From: Strigamia acuminata
Lineage: Eukaryota; Arthropoda; Chilopoda; Geophilomorpha; Linotaeniidae
NCBI GenBank assembly: GCA_949358305.1
Contig: OX442314.1
Location: 60,337,369-60,397,368 of the forward strand
Direction of reading: 5' to 3'
DNA length: 60,000 bases
Position 1 is the stretch's first letter; each line of letters starts with the position of its first letter. The notes beneath the pieces are model-generated. The model was not told the DNA's origin. It did not search any database and saw nothing but the letters and a program-made list of their open reading frames with translations. A program made the position numbers and the translations under genes. Positions 56,032 through 60,000 of this stretch are shown here, piece after piece.

Positions 56032-59000
56032 CCGTATTGCCTCGAATAAACGCCGGGACGTTTATTAAACTTCTCGTGTGTGTTTAATTTTGATCCGCAT
56101 TTAACTGTTTTTTTTTTCACCGAAAGTTACTTCATTTTTTATTAACATGGAAAAAAAATGAACCTTTACAAAATACTAATAATAACGTTATAATAAGCAG
56201 TTACAATTGAAATTAAAACAACATTTTTTTTTTAATTAGAAACCAAAGCAGAATCATCCCTAAATTCTGACACGGCGTTGTCAAACAAACAGTTGGCGCC
56301 AAAACGAGAAATTAGGCAACAAAACATTTTGAATGCTACAAAAACACATTAAATAACCATAAAACAAATAAAAATAAATACAACAGCTAAACCAAATTGT
56401 AATAAACAAGACAGCAAAGTGCGGGAGTGAGTGACAACGCCAAAAAAACGCCCGAAAACGCCCCAAGAACGCACCAAAACGCCCCAAGAACGCACCAAAA
56501 CGCCAGATAACCGTGCAACTTGAGGCAAAAAACATGCAAACATAATTTTTTGCTTTGAGTGGCACGATTTTCAGGCTTTTTGGAGCATTTTGAAGCGTTT
56601 TGGGGCGTTTTAGAACGTTTTTGCTTATTTTTTAGCATTCTCATGCGAGCTCGCGCGTGCAGGCGAGAAAAAAACAAACTTATTTCTTCAAGAGTTAAAA
56701 AAAAAATAACCCTAACCAGGAAATTACTGTAAAAACAACGGCTTGCCTCGAATAAACGCCGGGGCGTTTACTAATTTTCAAGACTGGAAGTGAGGCGAGA
56801 TGTTGTTTGCTTTATTTGTTGAAACAAATTAGGCGTCACTAATTCACCTGTATTAGGGTTTCGGTTCTGAGAAACCGGACGAGGAGTCACAATAACGGGA
56901 CACGGGAAATTTCAAAACTTACCGGTTTCGTCAAAACGCCATTGAAACGTTACATTTTTATAGCGTGTCAATGATAAAAATGGTCATTTTGGATGAAAAA
57001 CGGCCATTTTGGATGAAAAATGGCCACTTTTACTATAAAAAATGGCTGAAAATGGCCATTTTTACTATGACAAATGGCTGAAAATGGCCATTTTAATAAA
57101 AAAAGGCCATTTTTACTTCGAAAATTGGCTAAAAATGGCCACTTGAGTGAGTGACAATGCCAAAAAACGCGTGCAAACGCCTGCGAACGCCCCAAAACGC
57201 CCCAAAACGCCAGATGACAATGCAACTTGAGGCATAAAACTTGAAAACACAATTTTAAACGTCACAAAAGTTGAAACAAAGATGAAAAATTAATTTTTTG
57301 CCTCAAGTTGCGCGATTTTCAGGCCTTTTGGAGTGTTTTTGAGCATTTTTTGGCGTTCTCAGCGGCGTGTTTGCCTCAAATAAACGCCGGTTTAAACAAA
57401 AAATGACGTCATTTTTGGTTTAAAATTGAAGTAAAACACAAAATATTTTAGTTTTTAAATGCAACTGGTCTAAATTTTGTCAAATGTTGTCATACTTCTT
57501 GAAAGTCATCATTTATTGATAAAAAATTTGAAAATTTACCTAATTGTAGCATGTATTTGTGGTTAGTTTTGATTTGAATTCAAACTGTAATTTTTTGCTT
57601 CGAGTTGCGCGATTTTCAGGCGTTTTGGGGCGTTTTTGAGCTTTTTTTGGCGTCCTCGGGCGAGCTCGCGCGTGCACGTCACAAGTAACCCTAATCAGGA
57701 AAGAACCTACAAAAACTATGGCTTGCCTCGCATAAACGCCGGGGCGTTTATTCATTTTCAAAAAGACAAATGAAATGGATAAATAAAGAAATTAGCGGGG
57801 AAATCCAACATGGCGCCCACTTCAAATCCGCTAGAGCGGCAAAACACGACATTTGAATTTCAACACAAGAATAAAATCAAGAATACACACTGTATTGAAT
57901 AAAATAACATTAGGAAATGTAATTTCCTACAACAAAAGCACTATTTATTAAAAGAACACTTGAAAATAATCGTTTGCCGAACGGAATGAACTCGGTCAGC
58001 AGCGCACAAGTGCGTACCGACAACGAACGCTCGAAACGACAAAACGACCGTTCCGGGACAAAAATAAAGCAAACCAATCGACAGATCACCCCCAAATTAG
58101 TCTAAATCAATTCTAAAACCTATCCATAACACAAGAATAAGGTCCAAACAAAAGGTTAGAAGTTTGAACACAACCGAACTAGATTAAGAAATATGACGTC
58201 ACGCGTCTTACGCAAGTGATCTGTAAATCGACGAATGCACTAAAAATCATCCAAAATCACACAAAATGAGCAAGAATTAAAGAAATAAGACACAGAGAAG
58301 TAATAAAACTTTAAATAGCAATGAATAAAGATAATATCAATATCATAGACACTAAAATTCATGAAAACACTGTAACTTTTAATAAATCACAAAAAATGAA
58401 AGTTTAATATGTAAAAATATCTAAAAAGCTGAAATTCAAGAAAAGCAAAAATTAAAGACACTTTGTTAACTTTAATTAAGACAATAAATGACATAAAATC
58501 CGGACACAACAATTATTCCATTTTGGATGAAAAACGGCCCTTTTGGATGAAAAACGGCCATTTTGGATGAAAAACGGCTAAAAATAACCATTTTTCTATG
58601 AAAAATGGCTAAAAATGGCTAAAAATGGCCATTTGATTGAATGACAACGCCAAAAAACGCCCAAGAACGCCCGCAAATGCCTAAAAATGCCTAAAAACGC
58701 CCCAAAACGCAAAATGACAATGCAACTTGAGGCAAAAAACATGAGAACACAATTGTAAACGTTACAAAAGTTGAAACAAAAATAAACAATTAATGTTTTG
58801 CCTCGAGTTGCACGATTTTCAGGCGTTTTGGAGTATTTTTTGGCGTTCTCAGGCGTACTCGCGCGTACACGTCACTGCCGAGTAAAAAAAACATACTTAT
58901 TTCTTCAAGAGTTAAAAAGGAAGTAACCCTAATCAGGAAAAAAAATGCAAAAACAATGGCTTGCCTCGAACAAACGCCAGAAGTGAGGCGAGATGTTGTT

Positions 59001-59430
59001 TGCTTTATTTATTAAATCAAATTAGGCGTTGCTAATTCACCTGTATCTCTTAGTTCGACGTAAGAACACGCGCTTTTTTTAAAATGAAAGCCCAAGTTGG
59101 GTTTCATAAACGTACCGTATTGCCTTGAATAAAAGCCGGGGTGTTTATTAATTTTTAAGACCAGAAACGAGGCGAGATCACGACTCAAGATTAAGCGAGA
59201 AGAAATAAACGTGTTTCTTCTAAAGGAAGTAACCCTAATCAGGAAAAACTTACATAAACAATGGTTTGCCTTGAATAAACGCCGGGGCGTTTATAAATTT
59301 TCAAGACGGGAGGCAAGGTGAGATGATGATGCGGTGCGACGCGAATAAAAGCCCAAGTTGGGTATTGCCTCGAATAAACGCCGGGGCGTTTATTAATTTT
59401 CAAAACCGGAAATGAGGCGAGATCAAAACG
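56032..59430. repeat. Dispersed TACCGTATTGCCTCGAATAA hairpin family (about seven copies)
   Basis: Copies near 56032, 56746, 57722, 58961 (deleted), 59114, 59266 and 59364. The consensus start is GCCTCGAATAAACGCC followed by GGGGCGTTTATT, which form a 10-bp stem with GG loop. Most continue AATTTTCAAGAC-GGAAGTGAGGCGAGA, where GAGGC pairs back with GCCTC. Two copies start TACCGTATT. No ORF. Confidence 0.85.
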
Positions 59431-59870
59431 CCATTGAAACGTTACATTTTAATAACGTTTCAACGATAAAAACGGCCATTTTTGATTAAAAAAACGACTA
59501 AAAATGGCCATTTTACTATAAAAACGGTGAAAAAAAAACATTTTTACTCTGAAAAATGGCTAAAAATGGCCATTTTGACGAAAAACGGCCATTTTTACTA
59601 CGGAAAATGCTAAAAATGGCCACTTGAGTGAGTGACAACGCCAAAAAACGCCTGCGAACGCCTGCGAACACATAAAAACACTCCAAAACGCCAGATGACA
59701 ATGCAACTTGAGGCAAAAAACATGAGAACACAATTTTAAACGTCACAAAAGTTGAAATAAAGATGAAAAATTAATGTTTTGCCTCGAGTTGCGCGATTTT
59801 CAGGCGTTTTTGAGCGTTTTTTAGCATTTTTTGGCGTTCTCAGGCGTGCTCGTGTGTACACGTCACTGCC
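56405..59870. repeat. Dispersed foldback family AACGCCaaaa / ttttGGCGTT (about five copies)
   Basis: Copies at about 56405-56665, 57140-57365, 57590-57680 (half), 58630-58880 and 59625-59865. Each runs GTGAGTGACAACGCC, several CAAAACGCC words, TGCAACTTGAGGCAAAAAAC, an AT-rich loop, TTTTGCCTCGAGTTGCGCGA, several GCGTTTTGG words, GGCGTTCTCAGGCG. The two halves are complementary, so each is a hairpin of about 100-bp arms. No coding capacity. Confidence 0.85.
56970..59625. repeat. Short tandem AAAATGGCCATTTTT repeats preceding the foldbacks
   Basis: Blocks at 56975-57140, 58515-58645 and 59465-59620 of about 35-bp units built on the palindrome AAAATGGCCATTTT, GATGAAAAACGGCC and GAAAAATGGCTAAA. 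Each lies immediately before an AACGCC foldback copy, so the two are parts of one larger repeat unit. The remaining stretches (57780-58500; 59890-60000) are AT-rich and show no gene. Confidence 0.8.
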
Positions 59871-60000
59871 GAAGAAAAAAACAAACTTATTTCTTTTAGT
59901 TAAAATGTATTTCAAGCTTTAACAGGGGTTTAAACAGGAAATGACATCATTTTTAGTTTAAAATTGAAGTAAAACACAAAATATTTTAGTTTTTGAATGC

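Overview
This is repeat-rich eukaryotic, almost certainly arthropod, DNA. The evidence is a long (TTAGG)n telomere-type array, BEL/Pao, Copia and Gypsy LTR retrotransposons, a Jockey/CR1/I-like non-LTR reverse transcriptase, several families of short inverted-repeat elements, and a spliced aldehyde-oxidase-type gene with short introns. No prokaryotic signature, CRISPR array, rRNA or tRNA gene was recognised. Most long open frames are by-products of tandem repeats whose unit length is a multiple of three (18 or 21 bp).

Layout. 1-4.2 kb: the 3' end of a non-LTR retrotransposon with a structured 3' UTR, then (TTA)n tracts alternating with a 21-bp minisatellite and a second 21-bp array. 4.18-15.56 kb: first copy of a segmental duplication. 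It holds a promoter-like, apparently spliced leader element ('element X'), an 18-bp near-palindromic satellite, an LTR fragment, and a 19-exon 3' portion of an aldehyde oxidase gene on the minus strand. 15.56-16.78 kb: a spacer with a large inverted repeat. 16.78-44.48 kb: the second copy of the same unit, enlarged from about 9.7 kb to 27.7 kb by nested insertions. A 15.5-kb BEL/Pao element sits in the predicted first intron of element X, a rearranged Copia element sits inside the BEL gag, a 430-bp (TTAGG)n array sits at a Copia breakpoint, and a 2.5-kb gag-protease-only LTR element sits in the 18-bp satellite.

44.48-48.8 kb: the 3' part of a Gypsy element on the minus strand, with integrase, an unusual extra ORF and a 3' LTR. 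48.95-52.37 kb: a block built almost entirely from palindromic TCGTATTCGA/CGTATACGA words, arranged as tandem 551-bp hairpins flanked by mirrored 34/56-bp palindromic arrays. 52.4-60 kb: gene-poor DNA with a hAT-type miniature element (perfect 8-bp target duplication) and many copies of foldback repeat families.

Relative order of events, read from nesting and empty sites: duplication of the aldehyde-oxidase/element X unit; then BEL into element X copy 2 (TSD CCATG; LTRs differ at 2 of 625 positions seen); then Copia into BEL (TSD ATCTC) with inversions and TTAGG addition. Separately, the gag-protease element entered the satellite (TSD CTCCC), and two TA-target miniature elements entered copy 1 only. 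The aldehyde oxidase copies share reading-frame lesions and lack the 5' exons, so both look like pseudogene fragments. The parts with least precedent known to me are the multi-scale palindromic block, the CCAAT/TATA leader element tied to the palindromic satellite, the extra zinc-binding ORF of the Gypsy element, and the telomere-repeat-bearing Copia rearrangement.
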